A stretch of DNA of 64,000 bases, taken from Lachnospiraceae bacterium. GTDB lineage: Bacteria > Bacillota > Clostridia > Lachnospirales > Lachnospiraceae. The notes beneath the pieces were generated by a model. That model was not told the origin of the DNA and ran no database searches. It saw only the letters and a program-made list of their open reading frames with translations. Made by a program: the position numbers and the translations under genes. This document shows positions 36,567-46,311 of this stretch, one piece after another. How positions within the stretch are numbered: the first letter of the stretch is position 1; each line of letters starts with the position of its first letter. The DNA lies in the NCBI GenBank assembly GCA_029053015.1, contig JAIDHX010000029.1, forward strand, positions 62,001-126,000. Direction: 5' to 3'.

Positions 36567-38688
36567 GATGTGTCTCCGGAATAAACACTCTGCCGTTCGG
36601 CTCTTCCCGCTCAGTCTCTGCCAGTTCTTTGGCTTCCTGGCAGAAAACTTCCTGCGAGTTGAAGGTTTCCTTTCCTCTCCTGTCTACTTTTTCGTAATTT
36701 CCCTCCGGCGTCAAAACATGCGCCTTGACCGTATCGCGAAGCTGGCACTTTAAAATATGGAGAAGTTCTTCCTTCAACTCTTCTTTCTCCACCGGAAAAA
36801 GAATTTCTACCCGACGTTCCAGATTTCGCGGCATCCAGTCTGCGCTGGCACAGTAAATTTCATAATTGCCCTCGTTTTCAAAATAGAAAATGCGGCTGTG
36901 CTCCAGGAAATTGCCTACGATGGAGCGCACGGAAATGTTCTCGCTCACATCGGGAATCCCTACCTTCAGACAGCAGATTCCCCTGACAATCAAATCAATT
37001 TTAACGCCGGCGGCACTCGCCTCATAGAGCGCGGCAATCACATCAGCGTCACAGAGCGAATTCATCTTGGCAATAATATGCGCCGGCTTTCCTGCAAGCG
37101 CAGCGTCCCTCTCCCTGCCAATCAGGTACAAAAATTTGTCCTTCAGCCAGAGCGGCGCAAGAGAAAGCCGATTCCAGTGCAGCGGCTCCGAATAGCCGGA
37201 AAGCATGTTGAACACAGCTGTTGCATCCTCCCCGATTGCCTCCGAACATGTTAAGAGACCTATATCCGTATACAGTTTTGCGGTCGCGTCGTTATAATTG
37301 CCCGTTCCCAGATGGACATAACGGCGGATACCGTCCTCTTCCCTTCTGACAACCAGCGTAATCTTGCTGTGGGTCTTTAAGCCAACCAGGCCATAAATGA
37401 CATGACAGCCTGCTTTTTCCAGCATACGCGCCCACACAATATTGTTTTCCTCGTCGAATCTTGCTTTCAGTTCTACCAGAACGGACACCTGCTTGCCGTT
37501 TTCCGCCGCCTGCGCCAGCGCCGCAATAATCGGAGAATTGCCGCTGACACGGTAAAGCGTCTGCTTGATGGCAAGTACGTTCGGGTCCTTTGCCGCATTG
37601 CGGATAAAGTCCACCACCGGCGTAAAACTCTGGTAAGGGTGGTGCAGCAAAATATCACCATTTCGGATTGCCGCAAAAATATCTTCCTCCGGCATAAGCT
37701 CCGGCACCGACTGCGGCGTATATTTTTCCGCCTTCAGGCTCTCAAATCCTTCCAGCCCATACATTTTCATCAGGAAAGTCAAGTCAAGCGGACCGTCTAT
37801 GGTGTAGAGCGCCTCGTCACTGATGGCAAGCTCCTTTTTCAATATCTTCAAAAGCCGCTTATCGATGCCTGCTTCCACCTCCAGACGGATTGCTTCGCCC
37901 CACTGCCGCTTCTTTAGCTGCTTTTCAATCTCTTTGAGCAAATCCGCGGCTTCGTCTTCTTCTATCGTGAGGTCCGCATTCCGCATGATACGGAAGGGAT
38001 ATACGCACACGATATCGTAGTTTAAAAACAGCTTGTGGATATTCCTCTCGATAATCTCCTCTAAGAGAATCACTCTTCTCTTCCCCTTGTCGTCCGGCAG
38101 TTCCACAATACGGGGCAGTACGCTCGGCACCTGAACCGTGGCAAATTCCAGCTCGCCTTCTCCCTCTTTCTTTTTTACAAGCGCGCCCAGATTCAGGGAT
38201 TTGTTGCGTATCAGTGGGAAGGGTCTTGAGGAATCCACCGCCATAGGCGTCAGCACCGGATAAACATTGCTCTCAAAATATTTATCCAGATACTCCCCTT
38301 CCTTTTCCGTGAGCTGTTCCTGCTTTTTTATCACATGCAAGCCGTTCTGCTCCAAAAGCGGAAGCAGGGAACGGTTGTAGGTGGAATACTGCAAATCTAC
38401 CAGTTCATGTATTTTCTCCTCCAGCCTGTTAAGCTGTTCCGTGACAGTCAGTCCCGCAATATCCCGCTTGGTATAGCCTGCACTGACCATATCCTTCAAG
38501 GAAGCAACTCGAATCATAAAAAATTCGTCCAGATTGGAAGCAGTAATACTCAAAAACTTTAACCGCTCAAACAGCGGAATGTTTTTATCCCGCGCTTCCG
38601 ACAATACTCTGTAATTAAAGAGCACCCAGCTCATTTCCCGATTGGTATAATATTCGGGATTTTTAAATAGTTTCTTTTTCTCTCCCAT
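36559..38688 (-). CDS. ppk1: Polyphosphate kinase 1
   Basis: 709 residues from the ATG at 38688 (GGGAG eight bases before). N-terminal domain ITASNLDEFFMIRV, then HHPYQSF, IKQTLYRVSGNSPI, the catalytic His in LKTHSKITLVVR, HLGTGNYND, and a C-terminal phospholipase-D-like domain. It reversibly builds polyphosphate from ATP. It lies next to a Ppx/GppA gene, the usual pairing for polyphosphate turnover. Full length, no defects. Confidence 0.95.
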   Translation of the reverse strand: MGEKKKLFKNPEYYTNREMSWVLFNYRVLSEARDKNIPLFERLKFLSITASNLDEFFMIRVASLKDMVSAGYTKRDIAGLTVTEQLNRLEEKIHELVDLQYSTYNRSLLPLLEQNGLHVIKKQEQLTEKEGEYLDKYFESNVYPVLTPMAVDSSRPFPLIRNKSLNLGALVKKKEGEGELEFATVQVPSVLPRIVELPDDKGKRRVILLEEIIERNIHKLFLNYDIVCVYPFRIMRNADLTIEEDEAADLLKEIEKQLKKRQWGEAIRLEVEAGIDKRLLKILKKELAISDEALYTIDGPLDLTFLMKMYGLEGFESLKAEKYTPQSVPELMPEEDIFAAIRNGDILLHHPYQSFTPVVDFIRNAAKDPNVLAIKQTLYRVSGNSPIIAALAQAAENGKQVSVLVELKARFDEENNIVWARMLEKAGCHVIYGLVGLKTHSKITLVVRREEDGIRRYVHLGTGNYNDATAKLYTDIGLLTCSEAIGEDATAVFNMLSGYSEPLHWNRLSLAPLWLKDKFLYLIGRERDAALAGKPAHIIAKMNSLCDADVIAALYEASAAGVKIDLIVRGICCLKVGIPDVSENISVRSIVGNFLEHSRIFYFENEGNYEIYCASADWMPRNLERRVEILFPVEKEELKEELLHILKCQLRDTVKAHVLTPEGNYEKVDRRGKETFNSQEVFCQEAKELAETEREEPNGRVFIPETHHE

Positions 38689-38718
38689 ACCGCAAACTCC
38701 CATCCGTCAAAATATCGT

Positions 38719-40254
38719 TTACAGGCTTTTCTTCTGCCTGATAACAGGTCTTACATTGAACACCTCTTCAAAAAACTGCGCTCTGTTGGTGAAAAGCCCT
38801 TTTTCCAGCGTGATATCTTCCCTGGTATCCACCGTCAATATCAGTTCATTTTCCCTGAGCTGCACCTTGATGTTTTTAAACTTCTGCTTGTGGCTCCTGT
38901 CCAGCCCGTTTGCAAGCCGCAGGATTGCCGTCAGCTTCGCCATCGTCAGGTACGCCTGCATGTCCAGAGAGGAATTGCTCAGCTCTTCATAGTTAATAAA
39001 TTCTTCATGGTTGAATTTTACCACATTGGCAATGATTTCCCGCTCCACATGGGAAAGCCCGATGATTTCGGTCGCCATAATAATCTGGTAGGAGCACTCC
39101 CCAAGGCTCGCCATGCTGATATACTTGCCGCAGTCGTGTAAAATTGCCGCAATGCGAAGAAGAAGCTGTTCCCGCTTTCCCAGTCCGTGCAGCTTTTTTG
39201 TCCCATCAAACAGAACCATCGTCAGATTTTCCAGCGTTTCTGCGCGTTTCCGGCTTCCCATGAAGCGTTTGCTAATGCTCATGGCGCTGTCCACAATATC
39301 CTTCTCAAAGTCGTGTCCGCCGACTAAGAGATTCTGCTTTTGCGCATATTCGTAGGCAATACCATCGCAAAGCGTTACGCCGGGCGCCCAGACAAGCTCT
39401 GCACCCGTCATCACCATCACCCTGTTTAACAGGACTGCCGCGATAAACAGCAGACTCGCATTTTCCTCTGAGATGCCAAGCTTTACGGCTATCTCCCCCG
39501 TGCTGCTTTTCCGCATAAATTCCATCAGTTTTTGATACTGCTCCGCCGTCGCATACCCGATTCTGTCCGTATGTTCATTTTTTGTGTTGAGCAGGCCGGA
39601 AAGGTAGTCGTCCACCAGAATCACATGCTTGATTTCCTTGTCCTTAAAGTAAAACTTCTTCAGCATGGATAGCTGGGCATCGCTCATTTCGCCTAAAAGC
39701 TCCTCGAGCTGCGAAGGCTTGGCGTTGATTCTGCCTAATCTTTCCCGCACCCACAATGCGCCGAGGTGCAGGTTCTGCGTCGTGGTGAGCGATCCTTTGT
39801 CAAACTGGGAAATCTGAATGCTGCCGCCGCCGATGTCTAAAATAACGGTTCCCTTCTCCAAAAGCCTGTCAAATTCCTCGCCTTTTGAGGCAATGGATTT
39901 ATAATCGAGAAAACGCTGCTCTGAATTGCTTAAGACATCCGCCCGAATACCGGTGCGCTGGGTAATCCTGTCCAGCACAATGCCGCTGTTTTCCATTTCC
40001 CGCACCGCGCTGGTGCCGTAAGCCTGATAGGCATCCACCTTGTAGGTTTCCATGATTTTTGCAAACTCCCGCAGCACCCTGTAAAGCTCGTCTGCCTTTT
40101 CATAACTAAGCTTCCCCGTAAAATAGGTTTCCGTTCCCAAATCAATCCGATGCCTTATATGGTCGATTTCCCGCATCTTGTTTTTTCCAGAAAATTCAAA
40201 TATTTTCATGGACAGCTCATAGGATCCTATGTCAACTGCCGCAAAGGTCTTCAT
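38719..40254 (-). CDS. ppx: Exopolyphosphatase / GppA family with HD-like C-terminus
   Basis: 511 residues from the ATG at 40254 (AAAGGAG ten bases before). ASKHA N-terminal fold: FAAVDIGSYELSMKIFEF (phosphate-1), AYGTSAVREMENS, VILDIGGGSIQISQF (phosphate-2). The C-terminal 190 residues carry an HD-like domain (AAILHDCGKYI, LSHVEREIIANVVKFNHEEF). It removes terminal phosphate from polyphosphate or hydrolyses pppGpp. The gene lies 30 bp upstream of ppk1 on the same strand. Confidence 0.92.
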   Translation of the reverse strand: MKTFAAVDIGSYELSMKIFEFSGKNKMREIDHIRHRIDLGTETYFTGKLSYEKADELYRVLREFAKIMETYKVDAYQAYGTSAVREMENSGIVLDRITQRTGIRADVLSNSEQRFLDYKSIASKGEEFDRLLEKGTVILDIGGGSIQISQFDKGSLTTTQNLHLGALWVRERLGRINAKPSQLEELLGEMSDAQLSMLKKFYFKDKEIKHVILVDDYLSGLLNTKNEHTDRIGYATAEQYQKLMEFMRKSSTGEIAVKLGISEENASLLFIAAVLLNRVMVMTGAELVWAPGVTLCDGIAYEYAQKQNLLVGGHDFEKDIVDSAMSISKRFMGSRKRAETLENLTMVLFDGTKKLHGLGKREQLLLRIAAILHDCGKYISMASLGECSYQIIMATEIIGLSHVEREIIANVVKFNHEEFINYEELSNSSLDMQAYLTMAKLTAILRLANGLDRSHKQKFKNIKVQLRENELILTVDTREDITLEKGLFTNRAQFFEEVFNVRPVIRQKKSL

Positions 40255-40289
40255 AATCGCAATGCTCCTTTCCATCCGCCGTCAGACGG

Positions 40290-41588
40290 CTATGCCTTTT
40301 GTCCGAGAAGATAATCCACAAACTGCTGTGCCGTTCTGCCCGAAAGCCCTCCGTGATTCAGCTCCCATTTGTTTGCTTCCAGCAGAAGCGTTTCCTCTTC
40401 CATCTCTATGCCATGGCGCTCGGCCAGCTTTCTTACAATCTCCTGAAACTGCTTTTTATCCGGCGCGCCGAAGTATATCGTGACGCCGAAACGGGACACC
40501 AGCGACAGCTTTTCCGCCACGGTATCGCCCTTGTGCAGATCGTCCTCCCGCTCTTCCTTATCGCTGAATTTTTCGCGGACAAGATGCCTTCTGTTGGAGG
40601 TCGCATAAATCAGTACATTTTCCGGCTTCTTTTCCAGACCGCCCTCAATCACTGCCTTTAAATACTTGTACTCAATTTCAAAATCTTCAAAGCTCAAATC
40701 ATCCATATAGATGATAAACTTGTAATTGCGGTTTTTTATCATGGCAATCACATCATTCAAATCCTGAAACTGATGCTTATATACTTCGATAATACGCAAT
40801 CCTCTGTCATAATATTCATTGGCAATGCCTTTAATACTGGAAGATTTGCCTGTTCCCGCATCGCCGTACAAAAGGCAGTTGTTGGCCTTCCTGCCGCTCA
40901 CGAAGGCTTCCGTATTGTCAACCAGCTTCTGCTTTGCCAGTTCATAGCCCACAAGGTCGGAGAGCTTCACATGCGCGATGTTTAAAATCGGCTCGATATG
41001 CACGCCGTCCTCTTTATGTACAATCCGAAAAGACTTGTGGAGGCCGAATTTTCCGACGCCGTAATCCCTGTAAAATTCCGTCAGGGTATCCTTCATCTCC
41101 TCCGGCGTGTGATCACTCTGAAAACGCGCCGCCAGCTCGCAGATACGCTCACAAATACGCTTGTTGTAGACCCTGCTTTCCTGCGTACTTGCCTGATAAT
41201 CGAGAAGCATGGCATATTCCGGCACGTCGAGCGCTTCCATCACAGGCGTGAAATCAAAATCATAAAACTCCTTGAAAATCTCAATGTCGTGCAATGCCGC
41301 CTGATTGATGGTTCCCTCTATGGCTCCTCGTATTTCACACGCCGTACTGTAACTGTTCTCATTGTTGACCAAAAGGTTCGCCAGATAACAGTGCCACAGA
41401 TTGCCGTGAAATCCATAGGTGCCTGCAAGCTCTATCAGCTTATGGATACAGTCATAAAAAAGCGTCTTTAGATTCTTATTATTTTTGTTATAAAATTCGT
41501 CCTCGTAATGCTCTATCAGAAAAGTGATATTGTCGAGAAGCTGTCCGTCCTCAAAATTTTTGTATACAATTAATTCCCGCGTTCTCAT
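40290..41588 (-). CDS. DUF815-type AAA+ ATPase
   Basis: 432 residues. Walker A CLLYGDAGTGKSSSIKG, Walker B KFIIYMDDLSFEDFE, sensor region LIYATSNRRHLVREKFS, then LVSRFGVTIYFGAPDKKQF and a C-terminal lid. This pattern is the DUF815 family (YifB-neighbour type), distant from DnaA/RuvB; the biochemical role is unknown. The N-terminal 200 residues are helical (DNITFLIEHYEDEFYNK). It is on the same strand between ppx and pheA, with 17 to 35 bp gaps, likely in one transcript. Confidence 0.88.
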   Translation of the reverse strand: MRTRELIVYKNFEDGQLLDNITFLIEHYEDEFYNKNNKNLKTLFYDCIHKLIELAGTYGFHGNLWHCYLANLLVNNENSYSTACEIRGAIEGTINQAALHDIEIFKEFYDFDFTPVMEALDVPEYAMLLDYQASTQESRVYNKRICERICELAARFQSDHTPEEMKDTLTEFYRDYGVGKFGLHKSFRIVHKEDGVHIEPILNIAHVKLSDLVGYELAKQKLVDNTEAFVSGRKANNCLLYGDAGTGKSSSIKGIANEYYDRGLRIIEVYKHQFQDLNDVIAMIKNRNYKFIIYMDDLSFEDFEIEYKYLKAVIEGGLEKKPENVLIYATSNRRHLVREKFSDKEEREDDLHKGDTVAEKLSLVSRFGVTIYFGAPDKKQFQEIVRKLAERHGIEMEEETLLLEANKWELNHGGLSGRTAQQFVDYLLGQKA

Positions 41589-41605
41589 GCCGCTGCCTTT
41601 CTTTT

Positions 41606-42730
41606 TTAGTAGTTACCGATAATCTTCATGCTGCGGGTCTCCTCTCTTAAGCCCCGCAGCGCATTTTTTACCGCGCTGTCCGCCAGATTGCCCTCAAAAT
41701 CAATAAAGAAGCGGTATTCCCAATTTCTGTCCTCGATGGGACGGCTCTCAATCTTTGTCATATTCAGATTGTTGTAGATAAAATGTGAGAGCATGTGATA
41801 GAGGGAACCGCTCGTGTGGGGCACCTCAAAACAAATACTGATTTTATTGGCATCCTTTCGGAATATTTTCTGGTTGGTGACAATAATAAAACGCGTAGAG
41901 TTGGTTTCGGACTGGTTGATTCCCCTTTCCAACACCTTAAGCCCATAAACCTCCGCCGCATACTCACCTGCAATGGCAGCCTGCGTCACATCGCCCTCGT
42001 CAGCAACCTTTTTTGCGGCAAACGCATTATTTTTCATGCTAATCTGCTGCCAGTCATAGGCTTGCAGATACCGTGCGCACTGCATCAGGGACTGGGGGTG
42101 GGAATATACCCGTCGTATCGTATCTTTATCCGCGCCCGGATCGGCTAACAGGCAATGCTCGATTTTGATAATCTGCTCGCCCACAATATAATTTTCAAAC
42201 TCTACCAGCAAGTCATAGATTTCACTGACAATGCCCGCCGTGGAATTTTCAATGGGGAGCACTGCAAAATCTGCGCTGCCCTCGTCAATCGCACTCATGG
42301 CGTCACGAAAGGTTTCTACATGGAAGCTATTTACTTCTTTCCCGAAAAAACGCTGCATTGCCGCCTGCGAATAAGAACCCTCGCTCCCCTGAAATACCAC
42401 TCTCGCGCCGGCCGTTTCCAGCCTGTCCACCCCGATAAAGGGGAGTCGTCCCAGACTGCCGTTTTCCGCAAGCATCCGGTACTGCATCTTGCGGCTCATG
42501 GACATAAGCTGTTCAAAAAGCTCCTCAACCCCATGGCTGTTAAATTCATTGTGGACAAGCGACTTGACCCTCTCTAATTTTTCCGTCTCCCGCTGTTTGT
42601 CGAAGACCTTTTTCCCGTTTTCTATCTTGTACTGCGCCACACCCCTGCAGACATCCATACGCTGCTCATACAAGGCGACAATCTGCTCGTCAATTTTATC
42701 AATCTGTTGTCTCAACTCTGCTAAGTCCAT
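41606..42730 (-). CDS. pheA: Bifunctional chorismate mutase / prephenate dehydratase
   Basis: 374 residues. Chorismate mutase (AroQ helical type) at 1-90: LAELRQQIDKIDEQIVALYEQRMDVC; then the dehydratase with VVFQGSEGSYSQAAMQRFFG, VLPIENSTAGIVSEIYDLL, NSTRFIIV, and an ACT-type regulatory domain with ESRPIEDRNWEYRFFIDFEG. It converts chorismate via prephenate to phenylpyruvate for phenylalanine synthesis, with feedback by Phe through the ESRP motif (family knowledge). No T-box seen upstream; the upstream space is filled by palindromic repeats. Confidence 0.95.
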   Translation of the reverse strand: MDLAELRQQIDKIDEQIVALYEQRMDVCRGVAQYKIENGKKVFDKQRETEKLERVKSLVHNEFNSHGVEELFEQLMSMSRKMQYRMLAENGSLGRLPFIGVDRLETAGARVVFQGSEGSYSQAAMQRFFGKEVNSFHVETFRDAMSAIDEGSADFAVLPIENSTAGIVSEIYDLLVEFENYIVGEQIIKIEHCLLADPGADKDTIRRVYSHPQSLMQCARYLQAYDWQQISMKNNAFAAKKVADEGDVTQAAIAGEYAAEVYGLKVLERGINQSETNSTRFIIVTNQKIFRKDANKISICFEVPHTSGSLYHMLSHFIYNNLNMTKIESRPIEDRNWEYRFFIDFEGNLADSAVKNALRGLREETRSMKIIGNY

Positions 42731-42756
42731 GATATTCTCCTCTGTGCTTGTTACAT

Positions 42757-42979
42757 TAGGTAATTGTGAAGCTCGTTATGCGGCAAGGGTCATTGTGCAG
42801 ATTGTATGCTCCAACGCAGACTCGCTCTCGCTCCGAGCTTACCGTAGCGGTACTAAGCTCGAAAACACCTCGCAAGTCATGCCCGCATGACTTTGGTACC
42901 GACGGCAAGCAAGGGTCTGCTTATGGAGCATACCATCTGCACAATTCGGTTTGCAAAACTCGCGCTTTGTAATTACCTA
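42757..42979. repeat. Palindromic repeat element 1 (MITE-like)
   Basis: The ends AGGTAATTGTGAAGC and the inverted GTAATTACCT face each other. Inside, two long arms (42792-42821 and 42914-42944, about 31 bases each, few mismatches) form an extended stem, and the 90-base core holds two more hairpins (42834-42861 and 42874-42893). No ORF. It may be mobile by an outside transposase, or be transcribed as structured RNA. Confidence 0.7.
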
Positions 42980-42985
42980 TGAATC

Positions 42986-43018
42986 AGGTAATTGCGAAAC
43001 GCCCCTTTGTAGTTACCT
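42986..43018. repeat. Palindromic repeat element 2, minimal copy
   Basis: AGGTAATTGCGAAAC at the left and TAGTTACCT at the right, only about 33 bases, as if the central part of an element were deleted. It is separated from element 1 and element 3 by the near-identical spacers ATGAATC and GTGAATC. Confidence 0.55.
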
Positions 43019-43024
43019 GTGAAT

Positions 43025-43168
43025 CAGGTAGTTGTGAAGCACTCCTCTGCAAGTAACAGGAAATGGTCAATATAGACAAAATAAGGGCGACTTGCCACTG
43101 CTTCGGAGCCCGTTTTTGTCTATATTGAACATTTCCGTCACCTGCAACAGCCATTTCGCAACTACCTT
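43025..43168. repeat. Palindromic repeat element 3 (MITE-like)
   Basis: Ends AGGTAGTTGTGAAGC and inverted TTTCGCAACTACCT. Inner arms GGAAATGGTCAATATAGACA and its complement at about 43107-43135 form a long stem; the 35-base loop lies at 43086-43110. Different core from element 1 but the same ends, as in a family of non-autonomous repeats. Confidence 0.65.
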
Positions 43169-43272
43169 ATTGATTTATTCCTTATCTTATACCAAAACCC
43201 ACTTGATAGCAAGCAAAATAGCGGCTATAATCATAGTAAACCGGTTCAGACAGATAGAAAGGAAGTATTTCC

Positions 43273-44307
43273 ATGAAAAAGAATATAAAAGGCATCATGA
43301 CAGGCATCATTCTCTTACTTGTTTTTGTATTGCTTATCGTTGTTTACGTCCTGCAGAAGAGGGTCGTTCCCGTTCCCGACTCCACAGTGGGTAACACTGC
43401 CGGCAACGCCAACAACGGCGGCATGTTCTGCGAGTACAACGATGTCGTATACTTCTCCAATCCTTACGATGGCGGCGCGCTCTACTCTATGTCACCTGAC
43501 GAGAGCAACATAAAGAAACTGATTTCCGCAAGTGTTTCCAATATCAACGCAGGCGGTAAATACCTATTTTACTATCAGAACGGCAATTCCGCCTCCGCCG
43601 GGCTGGGTTACTTAAGAAGCAGCCACGGGTTGTGCCGCGCCACCTTAAACGGCCGCAACATCACCAATCTTTCCAAGGAGCTGGTATTCAACGTGCAGCT
43701 TATCGGCAATTACCTGTACTACCTGACCTCCACCGGTGAAGGCCCCTGGTTTTACAAGATGCGGACAGATAAGCAGGAAAAGGAGCTTCTCGCCAATACC
43801 GGCTGGAATTTTGCCTGTGCCCTGCCGGATGGTAGCGTTTATTATAACGGCACGGAAACCAACCACTATCTCTATCTCTACAATACAGCCTCCGACACAA
43901 CAAGCGTTGCGTGGGAAGGCAATCTTTGGTATCCGGTCTATGACAATGGTTACATCTACTATCTGGATGTCGCGGAAAACTACCGACTCTGCCGCTATTC
44001 CTTAAGCGGCGACGTAATAGAAGTACTGACTCACGACAGAGTGGACTGCTTTAATCTTGCGGGCGGCTACATTTACTACCAGAAAAATTCCACTGACGAC
44101 CCTGCTTTAAAGCGCATGGCATTGGACGGCAGCAATGTAGAAATCGTGGCTTCCGGCAACTATACCCATATCAATGCGACCTCCCGTTATGTGTACTTTA
44201 CTGCCTTTGAAGTCGAAACCCCCGTTTACCGCACTCCCGTAAGCGGTCCCATCTCGGTGACTACCTTTGATGCGGCACAGGAAGCGGCGCTGAAGTATGC
44301 CAAATAG
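43273..44307 (+). CDS. Membrane-anchored DUF5050-like beta-propeller protein
   Basis: 344 residues, RBS AGGAAG eight bases before the ATG. A single N-terminal membrane helix (GIMTGIILLLVFVLLIVVYV) is followed by an outside domain of repeated blocks with tyrosine-rich strands about 40 residues apart (DVVYFSNPYDGGALYSM, NYLYYLTSTGEGPWFYKM, GYIYYLDVAENYRLCRY, GYIYYQKNSTDDPALKRM), each ending in a LYxx-type turn. This matches DUF5050/KELCH-like propellers in Firmicutes whose function is not known. Isolated on the plus strand between a repeat cluster and the convergent MATE gene. Confidence 0.82.
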   Translation: MKKNIKGIMTGIILLLVFVLLIVVYVLQKRVVPVPDSTVGNTAGNANNGGMFCEYNDVVYFSNPYDGGALYSMSPDESNIKKLISASVSNINAGGKYLFYYQNGNSASAGLGYLRSSHGLCRATLNGRNITNLSKELVFNVQLIGNYLYYLTSTGEGPWFYKMRTDKQEKELLANTGWNFACALPDGSVYYNGTETNHYLYLYNTASDTTSVAWEGNLWYPVYDNGYIYYLDVAENYRLCRYSLSGDVIEVLTHDRVDCFNLAGGYIYYQKNSTDDPALKRMALDGSNVEIVASGNYTHINATSRYVYFTAFEVETPVYRTPVSGPISVTTFDAAQEAALKYAK

Positions 44308-44309
44308 TT

Positions 44310-45665
44310 TTATATGACGCGTTTTCTGCTCCAGCGGCCGGTTCTGTACCAAATGAAGGACAACAGGAAATTGACGCCCCAGCCGATGGGAACTGCCCAC
44401 CAGACCGCCTGCACGCCGAATATGGGGGCGCAGAGATTGGCAAAGCTTACACGAAACGCCAGATTTACCAGATTTGCCGCCATATAGACGTTGACGTCCC
44501 CTGCACCGCGCAGAACGCCGTCGGTACATGCCTTCACACCAATCAAGGCAAAGAACCAACCGATGAAGGTCAGATAGTTGTTGCCTGTCTGATAGGCATC
44601 CAGGCCGCCATCGCCTTTTAAAAACGCGTCAATGATGCTTCCATGGAACACCTGTAATATAATACATATGATAACTGCAAAAACCGCTATCATGGCAAGT
44701 CCTGCATGGTAGCCTTTTTTGACTCGTTCCGGCTGCCCTGCGCCGAGATTTTGTGCCGTAAAGGTGGACACCGCATTTCCCGTCGCAATCATCGGCACAA
44801 TACAGATGGATTCGATGCGCATACCAGCAGAATAGCCTGCCAGCACAGAGGAACCGAAGCCATTGACCACGGACTGCACCAAAAGCATGCCAATGCTGAC
44901 AATCGACTGCTGTACAATGGAGGGGATTGCAATTTTAGTCCCCCGGACCAGCATCTCCACATCATAGAGTTTCGCCCGCTCTTCTGCCTCATAGCGTTTT
45001 AAAATCCGGAGCAGAATACCGAACGAAATCAGCGCGGAAATTCCCTGTGCAATCACAGTGGCAATGGCAACGCCCGCCACCTGCCAGTCGAGAACCTTCA
45101 CCATATATAAATCCAGCGCCACGTTCAGCAAGGATGAAAAAATCAAAAGCCCGAGCGGAATTTTGGATTTGCCCAACGCATTGAACATGGCTGACAAAAT
45201 ATTGTACATAAAAAGAAAAGGCAGTCCGCAGAAATAGATTTCCAAATAGAGTACTGCATCATCAATAATATTGTCCGGCGTCTTTAGCGCCGTCAGAATA
45301 TTCCGGTTCAGCAGAAAGCCCCCGGCTGCAAGCAGCACACTGATTATCAGAAAATTTATCAGCGCAGTATAGATGCTCGTTTTCATCTTACTATAGGATT
45401 GCGCACCCAGATACTGGCTCGTAATCACAGACGCACCGATACCACCGCCGATGGCCACCATGATAAATACCGTCGTCAGGGAATAGGACGCACCCACTGC
45501 GGCAAGGGCATCCTCACCTACATACTGTCCCACTATCATGGAATCCGCCATATTGTAAAACTGCTGGAACAGGTTGCCCAGTATCATGGGCAGCGCAAAA
45601 AAGAAAAGCGTTTTCCCCGGGTTTCCTGTCAGCATATTTTGTTTCGAATTGTTTTCCTGCTTCAT
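44310..45665 (-). CDS. MATE-family efflux transporter
   Basis: 451 residues from the ATG at 45665 (GAGGGAG six bases before); the open frame reaches 45755 but the extension is unlike the family. Twelve membrane segments. Starts with MLTGNPGKTLFFFALPMILGNLFQQFYNMADSMIVGQYVG, here split across the typical MATE signature (LGNLFQQFYNMADSMIVG). Na+ or H+ driven export of cationic drugs or metabolites (family). It converges on the DUF5050-like gene with 2 bases between stops. Confidence 0.92.
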   Translation of the reverse strand: MKQENNSKQNMLTGNPGKTLFFFALPMILGNLFQQFYNMADSMIVGQYVGEDALAAVGASYSLTTVFIMVAIGGGIGASVITSQYLGAQSYSKMKTSIYTALINFLIISVLLAAGGFLLNRNILTALKTPDNIIDDAVLYLEIYFCGLPFLFMYNILSAMFNALGKSKIPLGLLIFSSLLNVALDLYMVKVLDWQVAGVAIATVIAQGISALISFGILLRILKRYEAEERAKLYDVEMLVRGTKIAIPSIVQQSIVSIGMLLVQSVVNGFGSSVLAGYSAGMRIESICIVPMIATGNAVSTFTAQNLGAGQPERVKKGYHAGLAMIAVFAVIICIILQVFHGSIIDAFLKGDGGLDAYQTGNNYLTFIGWFFALIGVKACTDGVLRGAGDVNVYMAANLVNLAFRVSFANLCAPIFGVQAVWWAVPIGWGVNFLLSFIWYRTGRWSRKRVI

Positions 45666-45897
45666 ACTTGCTCCCTCATATATATCGCAAACCATGCTAT
45701 AGGCAATTGATTTCCTAATAGTATAGTATAACACAAAATGAAGAAAATGCGGCAAAATGAAAGAAATTCAGGACTTATATGTGAGATAGGCAAAACAGTC
45801 GGCATGTGACAGGGAAACAATAAATAAAAAGGAAATTTTGTCCGATAGATAAAATAGAATGATGTAGCATCCGGTCTAGATGGAGGTATGAGCTGTA

Positions 45898-46299
45898 ATG
45901 ACGGAGGCAGCCTTAATTGTCAACGCATTGGCAATCATATGCGGTTTTATGAATATGCCTGTTTTCATGTATATCCTGTTTGGGTTTGTATGGACAGCAT
46001 TTTTTTGGATATATGAGAAGCTTACATGGATATGGTATGAAAAGGTTCTGCGGAATGAAACGAATGAAGTGATGGTAAACGTAAAAATCGCACATATCGT
46101 AGAATTCATAATTGTCATGGTTTCGGTGTATGTATTAGCTTATTTAAAAAAACCCGAGCTATGTGCAGTCATGCCGACAATTCAGATGCTTGCCGCACAT
46201 AGCGTCAGGCTGTATAAGCAGCGCACCAACAGGAATATAATAATTTTTTTTGGCATTGTAATTGAACTGATTTTCGCCATATATTTTGCAATGCGGTAA
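45898..46299 (+). CDS. Small four-helix membrane protein, unknown
   Basis: 133 residues, with GGAGG about twelve bases upstream. Hydrophobic segments: ALIVNALAIICGFM, FMYILFGFVWTAFFWIY, HIVEFIIVMVSVYVLAYL and IIIFFGIVIELIFAIYF. No charged motif or family recognised. Its 3' end faces the leftward kinase-like gene 12 bases away. Could be a small multidrug-like or sensor membrane protein, but nothing supports a choice. Confidence 0.6.
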   Translation: MTEAALIVNALAIICGFMNMPVFMYILFGFVWTAFFWIYEKLTWIWYEKVLRNETNEVMVNVKIAHIVEFIIVMVSVYVLAYLKKPELCAVMPTIQMLAAHSVRLYKQRTNRNIIIFFGIVIELIFAIYFAMR

Positions 46300-46311
46300 G
46301 CAGGCATAGCA

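Noticed and set aside
35382..36584. 400-codon open frame on the plus strand
   Set aside because: It is antisense to the HAD phosphatase and maf genes, both of which have complete motifs; its product shows no family features.
43025..43168. Element 3 as a pheA T-box or attenuator
   Set aside because: It has no T-box sequence and shares its ends with the other repeats; it is better explained as a repeat element.
44107..44559. 150-codon minus-strand frame at the end of the DUF5050-like gene
   Set aside because: Overlaps the 3' ends of two well supported genes in another frame and has no RBS.
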